DNA of 64,000 nucleotides from Sphingosinicella humi (GTDB taxonomy: Bacteria > Pseudomonadota > Alphaproteobacteria > Sphingomonadales > Sphingomonadaceae). The notes below the pieces were generated by a model that worked only from the letters and a program-made list of their open reading frames with translations, had not been told where the DNA came from and searched no databases. The DNA lies in NCBI RefSeq assembly GCF_003129465.1, contig NZ_QFFF01000001.1, positions 124,001-188,000 on the forward strand, read 5' to 3'. A program made the translations under genes and the position numbers. Positions 16,072 to 24,582 of this stretch are shown here, piece by piece (position 1 is the first letter of the stretch; every line of letters begins with the position of its first letter).

Positions 16072-17076
16072 ATGGACGCCACCCTCGCCTTTCCGCTGCT
16101 CGTGGCGCTGATCGGCGTCGCCTTGCTGTTCGACTTCCTGAACGGCCTGCACGACGCCGCCAACTCGATCGCCACCGTCGTCTCCACCCGCGTGCTGAGG
16201 CCGCAGATCGCCGTCGCCTGGGCCGCCTTCTTCAACTTCATCGCCTTCCTGTTCTTCGGCCTCCATGTCGCCGAGACGGTGGGCAAGGGTATCGTCGATG
16301 CGAGCGTGATCGACGCGGCGGTGATCTTCGGCGCGCTGATGGGGGCGATCAGCTGGAACGTCATCACCTGGGTGCTCGGCATCCCCTCCAGCAGCAGCCA
16401 TGCCCTCATCGGCGGACTGCTGGGAGCGGGCCTCGCCAAAGCAGGCCTGTCCGCGGTCGTCTGGGACGGCGTGATCAAGACGACGGTGGCGATATTCCTG
16501 TCGCCGACCATCGGCATGTTGGTCGCGCTAGTGCTGGTGCTGATCACCAGCTGGCTGTTCTCCCGCATCAATGCCCAGTTCGCCGACCGTACCTTCCGGC
16601 GGCTCCAGCTCATCTCCGCGGCGCTCTATTCGCTCGGCCATGGCGGCAACGACGCGCAGAAGACGATGGGCATCATCGCCGTGCTGCTCTTCTCGCAGGG
16701 CATGCTCGGCGGCGAGTTCTACGTGCCTTTCTGGGTGGTGATCACCTGCCAGGCGGCGATGGGCCTCGGCACCCTGTTCGGCGGGTGGCGCATCGTCCAC
16801 ACCATGGGCTCGAAGATCACGCGCCTCACGCCGCATCAGGGATTCTGCGCGGAGACGGGCGGCGCGATCATGCTCTTCTCGGCGACCTGGCTCGGCATCC
16901 CCGTTTCGACCACCCACACGATCACCGGCTGCATCGTCGGCGTCGGCGCCGCCCGCCGCGCCACCGCCGTCCGCTGGGGTGTCGCCGGCAACATCGTCAT
17001 CGCCTGGGTGATCACCCTGCCGGCCGCCGCCGCGATCGGGGCGCTGGCTTATTATCTGACGGTTATCTGGGGCTGA
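16072..17076 (+). CDS. pit: Low-affinity inorganic phosphate transporter Pit
   Basis: The 334-residue membrane protein carries the duplicated PiT signature: FDFLNGLHDAANSIATVV near residue 25 and SLGHGGNDAQKTMGIIAVLL near residue 190. GIPSSSSHALIGGLLGAG and GIPVSTTHTITGCIVGVG are the two family loops. Around ten hydrophobic segments are visible. It imports metal-phosphate with protons. It is co-transcribed with the Nudix-DUF47 gene, a layout like the orfA-pit operon of Sinorhizobium meliloti, which is repressed by PhoB. Its 3' end overlaps the convergent hydrolase gene by 14 bp. Confidence 0.95.
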   Translation: MDATLAFPLLVALIGVALLFDFLNGLHDAANSIATVVSTRVLRPQIAVAWAAFFNFIAFLFFGLHVAETVGKGIVDASVIDAAVIFGALMGAISWNVITWVLGIPSSSSHALIGGLLGAGLAKAGLSAVVWDGVIKTTVAIFLSPTIGMLVALVLVLITSWLFSRINAQFADRTFRRLQLISAALYSLGHGGNDAQKTMGIIAVLLFSQGMLGGEFYVPFWVVITCQAAMGLGTLFGGWRIVHTMGSKITRLTPHQGFCAETGGAIMLFSATWLGIPVSTTHTITGCIVGVGAARRATAVRWGVAGNIVIAWVITLPAAAAIGALAYYLTVIWG

Positions 17077-17926
17077 CCCGCGCCAGCAGCTTGTCGATCG
17101 CTTCCACCGCCTCCGGTTCGTCCAGAGTGGGCGCATGGCCGACGCCGGGCACGGTGACGGTCTCCATGAGGGGCATGGCGGCTTGCATCTTCGCGATGGT
17201 GGCGGGGGTGAGCAGATCCGATATCTCGCCATGGACCAGGAGCGAGGGGATGGAATCCAGGCCGGAGAAGGCGCCCCAGAGGTCGAAGCCGGTTTCGCCG
17301 CCGGGCAGCTTGAATGGCTCGGCGATGCGCATGTCATAGTCGAAGACGATGCGGCCGCCGGGGCTCAGCTTGCACAGGCGCTTGGCGAAGACGAGCCACT
17401 GGTCGATGCTCCAGTTGGGATAACGATCCTTCTGCGCTTCGCTGAAGAAGCGGGCGGCGTGGAGCCAGGTCGGCCAGCTTTGCGAGCGGCCGACATAGCC
17501 GCGGATGCGCTCCAGCCCGCGCGCATCGAGGACCGGCCCAATGTCGTTCAAGAGCGCGGCGGCTATCTGGTGGCGATGATTGCCCGCGAGCAGCATCGTA
17601 AGGAGACCGCCGAGGGAAGTGCCGAACAAGACGAAGCGCTCCAACGCCAGCTCCCTCAGCAGCGCCTCCAGGTCCTGGAGGTAGGTGAGCGGCACATAGC
17701 TCATCGGGTCCTTGGCATAGCCGCTCTCGCCCCGCCCCCTCAGCTCCACGCAGATGAGGCGCCACTCTCCGGCGAGACGCGCCGCAACCCCTTCGAAGTC
17801 GCGGGCGTTACGGGTGAGCCCCGGAATGCAGATGATCGGCGGGCGTTTTGGGTCTCCCGCATAATCGCGATAGTGAAGTCTCAGACCGTCGTTCGACCAC
17901 CAATAGCCATCGGACCAAGCCGCCAT
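17063..17926 (-). CDS. Alpha/beta hydrolase
   Basis: The 287-residue protein has the alpha/beta-hydrolase core: IICIPGLTRNARDFEG provides the oxyanion loop, FGTSLGGLLTMLLAG contains the nucleophile Ser in a GxSxG motif, and PSLLVHGEISDLL and VTVPGVGHAPTLDEPE hold the acid and His. The substrate is unknown. The ATG at 17926 is preceded by GGGGAG. It is divergent from selO with only about 36 bp between starts, so the promoters are compact or shared. Confidence 0.85.
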   Translation of the reverse strand: MAAWSDGYWWSNDGLRLHYRDYAGDPKRPPIICIPGLTRNARDFEGVAARLAGEWRLICVELRGRGESGYAKDPMSYVPLTYLQDLEALLRELALERFVLFGTSLGGLLTMLLAGNHRHQIAAALLNDIGPVLDARGLERIRGYVGRSQSWPTWLHAARFFSEAQKDRYPNWSIDQWLVFAKRLCKLSPGGRIVFDYDMRIAEPFKLPGGETGFDLWGAFSGLDSIPSLLVHGEISDLLTPATIAKMQAAMPLMETVTVPGVGHAPTLDEPEAVEAIDKLLARVSPR

Positions 17927-17962
17927 GCATCGCTCCCCTGCTCGCCCCTTCCCTATCGCCCG

Positions 17963-19471
17963 ATGATCCACCGCCCGCAACCCAGTCCTTACCGGCCGGA
18001 ACGGACGATCCTTTCGCTGGGCGAAGCGTTCTACGACGAGGTGGAAGCGGCCCAGTTTCCCCGAACGATGCTCAGATTCCGCAACCAACGCTGGGCGGAG
18101 GCTGTCGGGCTAGGCCATCTCAGCGAAGAGCAATGGCTGCGGCATTTCGGGCGTTTCGAGCCCATGCCCGAAAACCTCGAACGACCGCTGGCGCTCCGCT
18201 ATCACGGTCACCAGTTCCGGGTTTACAATCCGGACATCGGCGACGGCCGCGGTTTTCTGTTCGCGCAGATGCGGGACAATGCGGGCCGCCTGCTCGATCT
18301 CGGCACCAAGGGGTCGGGCCAGACGCCCTACAGCCGCTTCGGCGACGGGCGACTGACCCTGAAAGGCGGCATCCGTGAAGTGCTGGCGACCGAGATGCTG
18401 GAGGCGCTCGGCGTCGAGACCAGCAAGAGCTTATCGTTGATTGAGACGGGCGAGGCGCTGGAGCGGAATGACGAACCCTCCCCCACCCGCTCCTCCGTTC
18501 TGGTCCGCCTCCAGCACAGTCACATCCGCATCGGCACCTTCCAGCGCCTCGCCTATCTCGGCGAGGCGGAGAATATGCGGACGCTCACCGATTATTGCCT
18601 GGAGCATTATTATGGGGAGGACTTATCCCCTCGTCATTGCGAGGACCCCGGACTTGATCCGGGGGACGAAGCAATCCAGTCACCGAGCGCCGGAGAAGCT
18701 GGATTGCTTCGCTCCGCTCGCAATGACGACGGTTCAGATGCGGCAGCCCGCCTACTCGGCCATGTCGCCAAAGCGGCGGCTCGGCTCGCGGCTTCCTATA
18801 TCGTTGCGGGCTTCGTCCATGGCGTGCTCAACAGCGACAATATCGCGATCACGGCCGAAAGCTTCGACTACGGCCCTTGGCGATTCACCCCCTTTTGGGA
18901 CGGCACCTTCACGGCCGCCTATTTCGATCATATCGGTCTCTACGCCTTCGGACGGCAGCCCGAGGCGATCCATTGGGACGTGGTGCAGCTCGCCCGCTCG
19001 CTCACCGCCATCGCGGAGCCCGAGGTACTGACGCCGGCGCTGGAGGGCTTTTCCGCCGATTTCCAGGACGCGCTGGCGGTGGCGGTGCTGGACCGGCTGG
19101 GCGTAAGGCGGAAAGGCGTCGGGCCGGACAGCGAATTGCTCGTCGCCCTCGAGACGGCGTTGGCCCGGAAGACAGTGGAAATCGACCGCTTCTTCTTCGA
19201 CTGGCGCGGCGGCAGGCGCCGCGGTCCCTCGCCTGCCGATGCCCGTTATGAAGCAGAAGACTTCGCAAAGTTATCCGACCTCATTCATTATTATGAGCCC
19301 GCGGCACGCCTCGATCATCCTTACTGGTCGGACGAGGCGCCCTGCTCGATGCATATCGACGAGGTCGAAGCGATCTGGGCACGGATCGACGAGGCCGACG
19401 ATTGGTCCCTCTTCGATACAAAGATCGAAGCCGTCCGCCGCATGGGCGAGGCAATGCGGGGCCGCCCTTGA
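17963..19471 (+). CDS. selO: SelO/YdiU protein adenylyltransferase (pseudokinase fold) with an in-frame repeat insert
   Basis: The 502-residue protein matches SelO, which transfers AMP from ATP to protein Ser/Thr/Tyr and is linked to redox stress in E. coli. Key parts are RYHGHQFRVYNPDIGDGRG, GTKGSGQTPYSRFGDGRL (residues 114-131), and the metal-binding VHGVLNSDNIAIT (285-297) followed by FDYGPW. Residues about 224-256 (RHCEDPG to ARNDD) are not family sequence; they are translated from a 97-bp palindromic repeat at 18632-18728. The insert sits in a loop between the EHYY helix and the GHVAKAAARLAA helix, and the frame stays open. The usual C-terminal SelO region is short here. Confidence 0.9.
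   Translation: MIHRPQPSPYRPERTILSLGEAFYDEVEAAQFPRTMLRFRNQRWAEAVGLGHLSEEQWLRHFGRFEPMPENLERPLALRYHGHQFRVYNPDIGDGRGFLFAQMRDNAGRLLDLGTKGSGQTPYSRFGDGRLTLKGGIREVLATEMLEALGVETSKSLSLIETGEALERNDEPSPTRSSVLVRLQHSHIRIGTFQRLAYLGEAENMRTLTDYCLEHYYGEDLSPRHCEDPGLDPGDEAIQSPSAGEAGLLRSARNDDGSDAAARLLGHVAKAAARLAASYIVAGFVHGVLNSDNIAITAESFDYGPWRFTPFWDGTFTAAYFDHIGLYAFGRQPEAIHWDVVQLARSLTAIAEPEVLTPALEGFSADFQDALAVAVLDRLGVRRKGVGPDSELLVALETALARKTVEIDRFFFDWRGGRRRGPSPADARYEAEDFAKLSDLIHYYEPAARLDHPYWSDEAPCSMHIDEVEAIWARIDEADDWSLFDTKIEAVRRMGEAMRGRP
18632..18728. repeat. Palindromic repeat, family A, inserted inside selO
   Basis: The outer arms CGTCATTGCGAG and CTCGCAATGACG, plus GAAGCAATCCAG and its complement CTGGATTGCTTC, identify this as an intergenic repeat. 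It also carries GGACTTGATCCGG, a string typical of family B. It is in frame and encodes about 33 residues. Confidence 0.88.
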
Positions 19472-19522
19472 CCCGATCCCGCAAACATGGTGGGGCGTCG
19501 CCAGCAGGAGAGTCCTGATCTT

Positions 19523-20962
19523 ATGACGGAAATGCTGATTTCGACCGAGCCGGCGACGGGCGCGGAGCTCTGGAGCGGCGCCATCGGCGATGTCGACGCG
19601 GAAGTCGCCGCCGCCCGCGCCGCCTGGGCAGGCTGGGCCTCGAAGCCGCTCACCGTTCGCGTCGAGACGTTGCGCCGCTTCGCCAATGTCGTGCGCGGCA
19701 GGAAGGACCAATTCGCAGACGTCATCGCTCGCGAAACCGGCAAACCGCTCTGGGAGGCCGGCACCGAGGTCGACGCCGTCGTCAACAAGGTCGACATCTC
19801 GATCTCGGCCTATTCGGAGCGCACCGCCCAGCGCAAACAAGAAGGCGCGCTCGGCGCCCGCGTCGCCGTTCGCCACAAGCCGCACGGCGTGCTTGCGGTG
19901 CTCGGGCCGTACAACTTCCCGGCGCACCTCCCCAACGGCCACATCGTCCCGGCGCTGATCGCCGGCAACGCGGTGGTGTTCAAGCCTTCGGAGAAGACGC
20001 CCGCTGTGGGCGAGTTGCTCGTCAAGCTGTTCCATGAGGCGGGCGTGCCCGAAGGCGTGGTGCGCTGCCTCATCGGCGGCCCCGACCAGGGCCGAGCGCT
20101 CGCCGCCCATGCGGGTATCGACGGCCTCCTCTTCACCGGCTCGGCGCGCGCGGGCATGGCGCTGCACCGCCAGTTCGCCGACACCCCGCAGAAGATCCTA
20201 GCGCTGGAGCTGGGCGGCAACAACCCGCTGGTCATCTGGGACGCGCCCGACACCCATGCGGCGGCGGTGATGGCGGCACAATCCGCCTTCCTCAGCGCCG
20301 GCCAGCGGTGCACGGCGGCGCGGCGGCTGATCGTCAAGGACGGCGCGCATGAGGAGGTTCTGGATCAGCTGCGCAGGCTGGCCGAGCGCCTGATCGTAGA
20401 TCACCCGCACGCGACCCCCGCGCCCTTCATGGGCCCCGTCATCGACAACGCGTCAGCGGACCAGCTTCAGGAAGCCTTCCTCGACCTGATGATGAAGGGT
20501 GGCCGGCCGCTGAAGCATTTGGATCGGCATCAGGAGGACAAGCCCTTCCTGTCGCCCGCGATCATCGACGTGACGGATGTTCAAGAGCGGGCGGACGTCG
20601 AGCTGTTCGGGCCCATATTGCAGGTCATCCGCGTGCCGGATTTCGACGCCGCACTGGCCGAGGCAAGCGCGACCCGCTTCGGCCTCGCCGCCTCGCTCGT
20701 CGGCGGCAGCCCGCAGCTCTACGATAAGTTCTGGGCCAATATCCGGGCCGGCGTCGTCAACTGGAACAAGCCGACCAACGGCGCCCCTTCCAACGCACCC
20801 TTCGGCGGCGTCGGCATCTCCGGCAACCACCGCCCCAGCGCCTATTATGCCGCGGATTATTGCGCCTATCCGGTGACGAGCTCCGAGGCCGACAATGCCC
20901 GCGCCTCGATCGGCGTCGGCCTCAGGGACCCGTACGCCGCCGCGAACGAACTGGAGGGCTAA
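19523..20962 (+). CDS. astD: N-succinylglutamate 5-semialdehyde dehydrogenase
   Basis: The 479-residue aldehyde dehydrogenase resembles AstD of the arginine succinyltransferase pathway, which oxidises succinylglutamate semialdehyde to succinylglutamate. Motifs include GPYNFPAHLPNGHIVPALIA, FKPSEKTPAVGE, FTGSARAG, catalytic Glu in LALELGGNNPLV, and catalytic Cys in SAGQRCTAARRL. No other ast gene is adjacent, so this copy stands alone and the role is from family resemblance. The ATG at 19523 is chosen over one at 19487; AGGAG lies about 12 bp upstream, which is rather far. Confidence 0.88.
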   Translation: MTEMLISTEPATGAELWSGAIGDVDAEVAAARAAWAGWASKPLTVRVETLRRFANVVRGRKDQFADVIARETGKPLWEAGTEVDAVVNKVDISISAYSERTAQRKQEGALGARVAVRHKPHGVLAVLGPYNFPAHLPNGHIVPALIAGNAVVFKPSEKTPAVGELLVKLFHEAGVPEGVVRCLIGGPDQGRALAAHAGIDGLLFTGSARAGMALHRQFADTPQKILALELGGNNPLVIWDAPDTHAAAVMAAQSAFLSAGQRCTAARRLIVKDGAHEEVLDQLRRLAERLIVDHPHATPAPFMGPVIDNASADQLQEAFLDLMMKGGRPLKHLDRHQEDKPFLSPAIIDVTDVQERADVELFGPILQVIRVPDFDAALAEASATRFGLAASLVGGSPQLYDKFWANIRAGVVNWNKPTNGAPSNAPFGGVGISGNHRPSAYYAADYCAYPVTSSEADNARASIGVGLRDPYAAANELEG

Positions 20963-20993
20963 GGATTCCGTCCGAGGGACCTTGTGCGCGGTC

Positions 20994-22502
20994 CTAACCC
21001 CGTACCTCGGGGAGGTAGCTTTCCTCCACATAATCCGAGAAGCGCGTGATCTTGCTCTCGAACTTGAGCTTCACCTTGCCGGTGGCGCCGTGGCGTTGCT
21101 TGGCGATGATCAACTCGGATAGGCCATAGGCCCGCTCCATGTCGCGGGCCCAGGCTTCGTGGGCCTCGAACGTCTTGGCATCGTCGCCCTCGATCGGCCG
21201 CTTGGGCTCGCGCGCGGCGACATAATATTCCTCGCGATAGACGAAGAGCACGATGTCGGCGTCCTGCTCGATCGATCCGGACTCGCGAAGGTCGGAGAGC
21301 TGGGGCCGCTTGTCCTCGCGCTGCTCGACCGCGCGGCTGAGCTGCGAGAGCGCGAGCACCGGCACGTTCAATTCCTTGGCGAGCGTCTTCAAGCCGCGGC
21401 TGATCTCGGAAATCTCCTGCACGCGGTTACCGTCACCCGCCTTGCCGGTGCCCTGCAGGAGCTGGAGATAGTCGACGACGATGAAGCCGATATTGCGCTG
21501 GCGCTTCAGGCGCCGGGCGCGGGTCCGAAGCGCGGCGATGGTGAGGCCGGGCGTGTCGTCGATATAGAGCGGCAGATTCTCCAACTCGGCGGCGGCGCGG
21601 GCGAGATTGCGGAAATCCTGCTGGCTGATCTTGCCCATGCGCAGATTTTCCGAGCTGATGCCGGATTGCTCGGAGAGGATGCGGGTCGCCAGCTGGTCCG
21701 ACGACATTTCGAGGCTGAAGAAGGCGACGGCGGCACCCGCCGACTTCTCCGGCAAGATGCCGTCCTCCGTGTCGCGCACCAGGCGCTGGGCGGCGTTGAA
21801 GGCGATGTTGGTGGCGAGCGAGGTCTTGCCCATGCCGGGACGCCCGGCGAGGATCAGCAGGTCCGAATGATGGAGGCCGCCGGTCCTGGCGTTGACGCTT
21901 TCGAGGCCGGTGGTGACGCCGGAGAGGCCGCCGCCGGTGTTCAAGGCCTTCTCCGCCATCTGGACGGCAAGCTTAGTGGCTTGGGCGAAGCTCTTGACCG
22001 AGCCCTCGCCGCCGCCCTCTTCGGCAACGCGGTAGAGCGCCGCCTCGGCGCTTTCGATCTGGCCCTTGGGATCGACATCCTCGCTGGTGTCGAGCGCCTG
22101 CTCGACCATGTCGCGACCGACGCCGATCAGGGCGCGCAGCAGGGCCAGCTCGTATATCTGCTCGGCGAAATCGCGCGCGCCGATGATGGCCGCGCCGCTG
22201 CCGGTCAGCTGCGCGAGATAGGCGGGACCGCCCAGCTCCTTCATCTCCTGGTCATTCTCGAACAGCGGCCTCAGCGTCACCGGCGAGGCGATCATGTTCT
22301 TGTCGACCAGCTTCAGGATCGATTCGTAGATCCGGGCGTGCAACGGCTCAAAGAAATGATCGGGCCGAAGCTTCATCTGAATGTCTTCGGCGAGCCGGTT
22401 GTCGATCATCAAAGCGCCCAGGAGCGCCGCCTCCGCCTCCACATTCTGCGGCAATGCGGGGGCTTCGGGAGTGGATTCGACGACGGTCAGGGGATGGGCC
22501 AT
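20994..22502 (-). CDS. dnaB: Replicative DNA helicase
   Basis: The 502-residue protein is the hexameric helicase that unwinds DNA ahead of the replisome. The N-terminal helical domain begins LPQNVEAEAALLGALMIDNR. The RecA-type motor has the Walker A loop AGRPGMGKTSLATNIAFNA (about residues 218-236), Walker B IGFIVVDYLQLL, and the arginine/sensor segment LSQLSRAVEQREDKRPQLSD. Length fits DnaB. It is divergent from the UPF0262 gene, and the intervening 95 bp contain two DnaA-box-like sites. No intein is present. Confidence 0.96.
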   Translation of the reverse strand: MAHPLTVVESTPEAPALPQNVEAEAALLGALMIDNRLAEDIQMKLRPDHFFEPLHARIYESILKLVDKNMIASPVTLRPLFENDQEMKELGGPAYLAQLTGSGAAIIGARDFAEQIYELALLRALIGVGRDMVEQALDTSEDVDPKGQIESAEAALYRVAEEGGGEGSVKSFAQATKLAVQMAEKALNTGGGLSGVTTGLESVNARTGGLHHSDLLILAGRPGMGKTSLATNIAFNAAQRLVRDTEDGILPEKSAGAAVAFFSLEMSSDQLATRILSEQSGISSENLRMGKISQQDFRNLARAAAELENLPLYIDDTPGLTIAALRTRARRLKRQRNIGFIVVDYLQLLQGTGKAGDGNRVQEISEISRGLKTLAKELNVPVLALSQLSRAVEQREDKRPQLSDLRESGSIEQDADIVLFVYREEYYVAAREPKRPIEGDDAKTFEAHEAWARDMERAYGLSELIIAKQRHGATGKVKLKFESKITRFSDYVEESYLPEVRG

Positions 22503-22549
22503 AAGCCCTTGTCGTCCTTTCGCTCTTCCCCCTCAAGACACATTAACTC

Positions 22550-22569
22550 TGTGGATGCGGTGTGGATAA
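22550..22569. promoter_or_regulatory. Two DnaA-box-like sites upstream of dnaB
   Basis: TGTGGATAA at 22561-22569 is a perfect complement of the DnaA box TTATCCACA. TGTGGATGC at 22550-22558 is a near match in the same orientation, 11 bp away. They lie 48-67 bp upstream of the dnaB start and 28-48 bp upstream of the UPF0262 start, so DnaA could bind in the shared promoter region. Confidence 0.6.
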
Positions 22570-22597
22570 GCTTTGCTGCACCCGCTAACAGGCGGGT

Positions 22598-23062
22598 ATG
22601 GGCGACCCACGCATCATCGATATCCAACTCGACGACCGGACCATCATCCGTCGCAACGAGGATATCGAGCGCGAACGGAAAGTGGCGATCTTCGATCTGC
22701 TCGAGGAGAATCATTTCGCGCCGAGCGGCCATGAAGGCCCCTTCCAGATACTGCTCAGGGTCGAGGACAATCGGCTCGCCATCGACCTCAAGGACAAAGC
22801 AGGCGAGCCGCTCGACACGATCCGTCTCGGCCTCGCCCGTTTCCGCCGGCCGATCCGCGAATATTTCGCCATCTGCGACAGCTATTTCAAAGCGGTTCGA
22901 GCGGGCTCGGCCAACGGCATCGAGCCCATCGACATGGCCCGCCGCGCCCTCCACAACGACGCGGCCGAATTGCTGAAGGAAGCGCTCGAAGGCCGGATCG
23001 ACATGGATTTCGACACGGCGCGGCGGTTGTTCACGCTGATCTGCGTGCTGCATATCAAGTGA
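22598..23062 (+). CDS. UPF0262 family protein
   Basis: The 154-residue cytoplasmic protein matches the UPF0262 family of alphaproteobacteria, which has no assigned function. Recognisable segments are IIDIQLDDRTIIRRNEDIE at the N-terminus, DLLEENHFAP, LGLARFRRPIREYFAICDSY in the middle, and DFDTARRLFTLICVLHIK at the C-terminus. It has no membrane segment. It shares an intergenic region with dnaB, and the DnaA-box pair lies in front of it. Confidence 0.88.
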   Translation: MGDPRIIDIQLDDRTIIRRNEDIERERKVAIFDLLEENHFAPSGHEGPFQILLRVEDNRLAIDLKDKAGEPLDTIRLGLARFRRPIREYFAICDSYFKAVRAGSANGIEPIDMARRALHNDAAELLKEALEGRIDMDFDTARRLFTLICVLHIK

Positions 23063-23093
23063 AGGCGGCAGCTTGACTTCGCGGTCCCCTAAC

Positions 23094-23186
23094 CGTCATT
23101 CCCGCGAAAGCGGGAATCCATGGCCACGGCAGGCGAGCTTCTGACAGGGCGGTGTCCTTGGATTCCGGATCAAGTCCGGAATGACG
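23094..23186. repeat. Palindromic repeat, family B
   Basis: It runs from CGTCATTCCCGCGAAAGCGG to GGATCAAGTCCGGAATGACG. The two halves belong to two variants of the family (gcgaaagc and ggatcaag). It fills the gap before the lipoprotein gene. Confidence 0.85.
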
Positions 23187-23199
23187 AATTGGGAAATCA

Positions 23200-23604
23200 G
23201 TGAAATACTTCCTCCCCCTCACCCTGCTTGCCCTGAGCGGCTGCGCCACGGCCGACGAGACGCCCTACAGCCCCGTCGGCCAGTTCCAATATGGCGCGAT
23301 GGGGCATGACCCTTTCTGGATGGTCGCGATCGGCGACGACCAGATCGTGCTCACCATGGGCCCGCCGGGCGGCCGCGCGGACGGCGAGCTGACCAGCACC
23401 AGCTATCCCCGGGTGCTGCCGCAGGTGACGGACGGCGTCCGCCGCTGGGAGTCGGGCGAAGGAACGCAGGTCATCGCCATTGAGGCCCGCACGGCCGAGT
23501 GCACGACCGGCGGCCGGCGCTTCCCTGACCGCGTGACCGTGTCTTTGAGCGGCCGCATGCTCAAGGGCTGCGGCGGCGAGGAACTGACGGAGAGCCGCGG
23601 CTGA
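23200..23604 (+). CDS. Small predicted lipoprotein
   Basis: The 134-residue protein has a lipoprotein signal peptide with lipobox LSGC (Cys at about residue 15). The mature part contains [20 protein letters not shown] and a late pair of Cys. This resembles small COG3650-like periplasmic lipoproteins, but I cannot assign a function. Its stop codon overlaps the dcd start (TGATG), so the two genes are translationally coupled, although a functional link to dCTP deamination is not obvious. Confidence 0.78.
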   Translation: MKYFLPLTLLALSGCATADETPYSPVGQFQYGAMGHDPFWMVAIGDDQIVLTMGPPGGRADGELTSTSYPRVLPQVTDGVRRWESGEGTQVIAIEARTAECTTGGRRFPDRVTVSLSGRMLKGCGGEELTESRG

Positions 23605-24158
23605 TGGCGATCATGTCGGACAAGTGGATCCGCGAGCGCTCGCTCAAGGACGGGATGATCGAGCCTTTCGTCGACGGCCAGAAGCGGGACGGGACGATCA
23701 GCTACGGCCTCTCCTCCTACGGCTATGACGCGCGGGTATCGGACGAGTTCAAGATCTTCACCAACGTCGACAACGCCATCGTCGACCCGAAGAACTTCGC
23801 TCACAACAGCTTCGTCGATCGCAAGACCGACGTCTGCATCATCCCGCCCAACAGTTTCGTCCTCGCCCACACGGTCGAATATTTCCGGGTGCCGCGCGAC
23901 GTGCTCGTCATCTGCCTCGGCAAGTCGACCTATGCCCGTTGCGGCATCATCGTGAACGTGACGCCGCTGGAACCCGGCTGGGAAGGCCATGTCACCTTGG
24001 AATTCTCCAACACGACGCCGCTTCCCGCCAAGGTCTACGCCAATGAGGGCGCCTGCCAGTTCCTGTTCCTGCAGGGCAATGAGCCGTGCGAGATCAGCTA
24101 CGCCGACCGGGCGGGCAAATATATGGGCCAGCGAGGGGTGACCTTGCCGAAGCTCTAG
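23604..24158 (+). CDS. dcd: dCTP deaminase
   Basis: The 184-residue enzyme deaminates dCTP to dUTP for thymidylate synthesis. It has the trimeric dUTPase-like fold with [36 protein letters not shown], the active-site segment [20 protein letters not shown] with catalytic Glu in HVTLEFSNT, and a C-terminal ATP-binding-type tail [13 protein letters not shown]. Length is that of the common Dcd. It overlaps the upstream lipoprotein gene by 1 bp; the next gene follows after 19 bp. Confidence 0.95.
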   Translation: MAIMSDKWIRERSLKDGMIEPFVDGQKRDGTISYGLSSYGYDARVSDEFKIFTNVDNAIVDPKNFAHNSFVDRKTDVCIIPPNSFVLAHTVEYFRVPRDVLVICLGKSTYARCGIIVNVTPLEPGWEGHVTLEFSNTTPLPAKVYANEGACQFLFLQGNEPCEISYADRAGKYMGQRGVTLPKL

Positions 24159-24177
24159 TCGCTTAAAGGGGGGGAAC

Positions 24178-24480
24178 ATGGGACCGGTAACGCCGACGAA
24201 GATCGCGTCCTACGGTCTCTGCTTCGCCGGTCTGTTCCTGCTCCTGGCCGGCCGAACGATCGAAGCGGTGCAGGGCGGCTTCTGGGTCGGCGTGGCGCTG
24301 CTGCTGCTCGCTCTTTCCTGCTTCGTCGACTCGCTGCTTCCCGGCGGATCGGAACTCACCTCGGAACAAGTGGCGATGATCCGCCATATGGGCGTGCCCT
24401 ACCGCGAAGGCGCGGAGAAGGTCGCCAGCATCATACTCGGCGTCGTGCTGCTGCTCGGCGGCCTGTATTTGATCAGCTAG
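24178..24480 (+). CDS. Small membrane protein
   Basis: This 100-residue protein has hydrophobic segments at about residues 9-24, 35-50 and 83-98, and a soluble loop near 55-78 (GSELTSEQVAMIRHMG). I do not recognise a family. The start has a strong G-rich ribosome site (GGGGGGG just upstream). It is probably in the same transcript as dcd. Confidence 0.75.
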   Translation: MGPVTPTKIASYGLCFAGLFLLLAGRTIEAVQGGFWVGVALLLLALSCFVDSLLPGGSELTSEQVAMIRHMGVPYREGAEKVASIILGVVLLLGGLYLIS

Positions 24481-24582
24481 GGTCGCCTTGGAAGTATTTC
24501 GCCTGTAGAAAAGCGCTCTGGACGAGAACCGTCACGCCTCCCTATGTTACGGTACCGATATGGTCAGATGGGAGACTTTGCC

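Noticed and set aside
15246-17339. A 697-codon frame overlapping the Nudix-DUF47 and pit genes in another phase
   Set aside because: Arg-rich nonsense-like sequence; both real genes have strong domain evidence in their own frame.
21159-22976. Long frame antisense to dnaB and overlapping the UPF0262 gene
   Set aside because: Composition-driven shadow of dnaB; it has no family signature.
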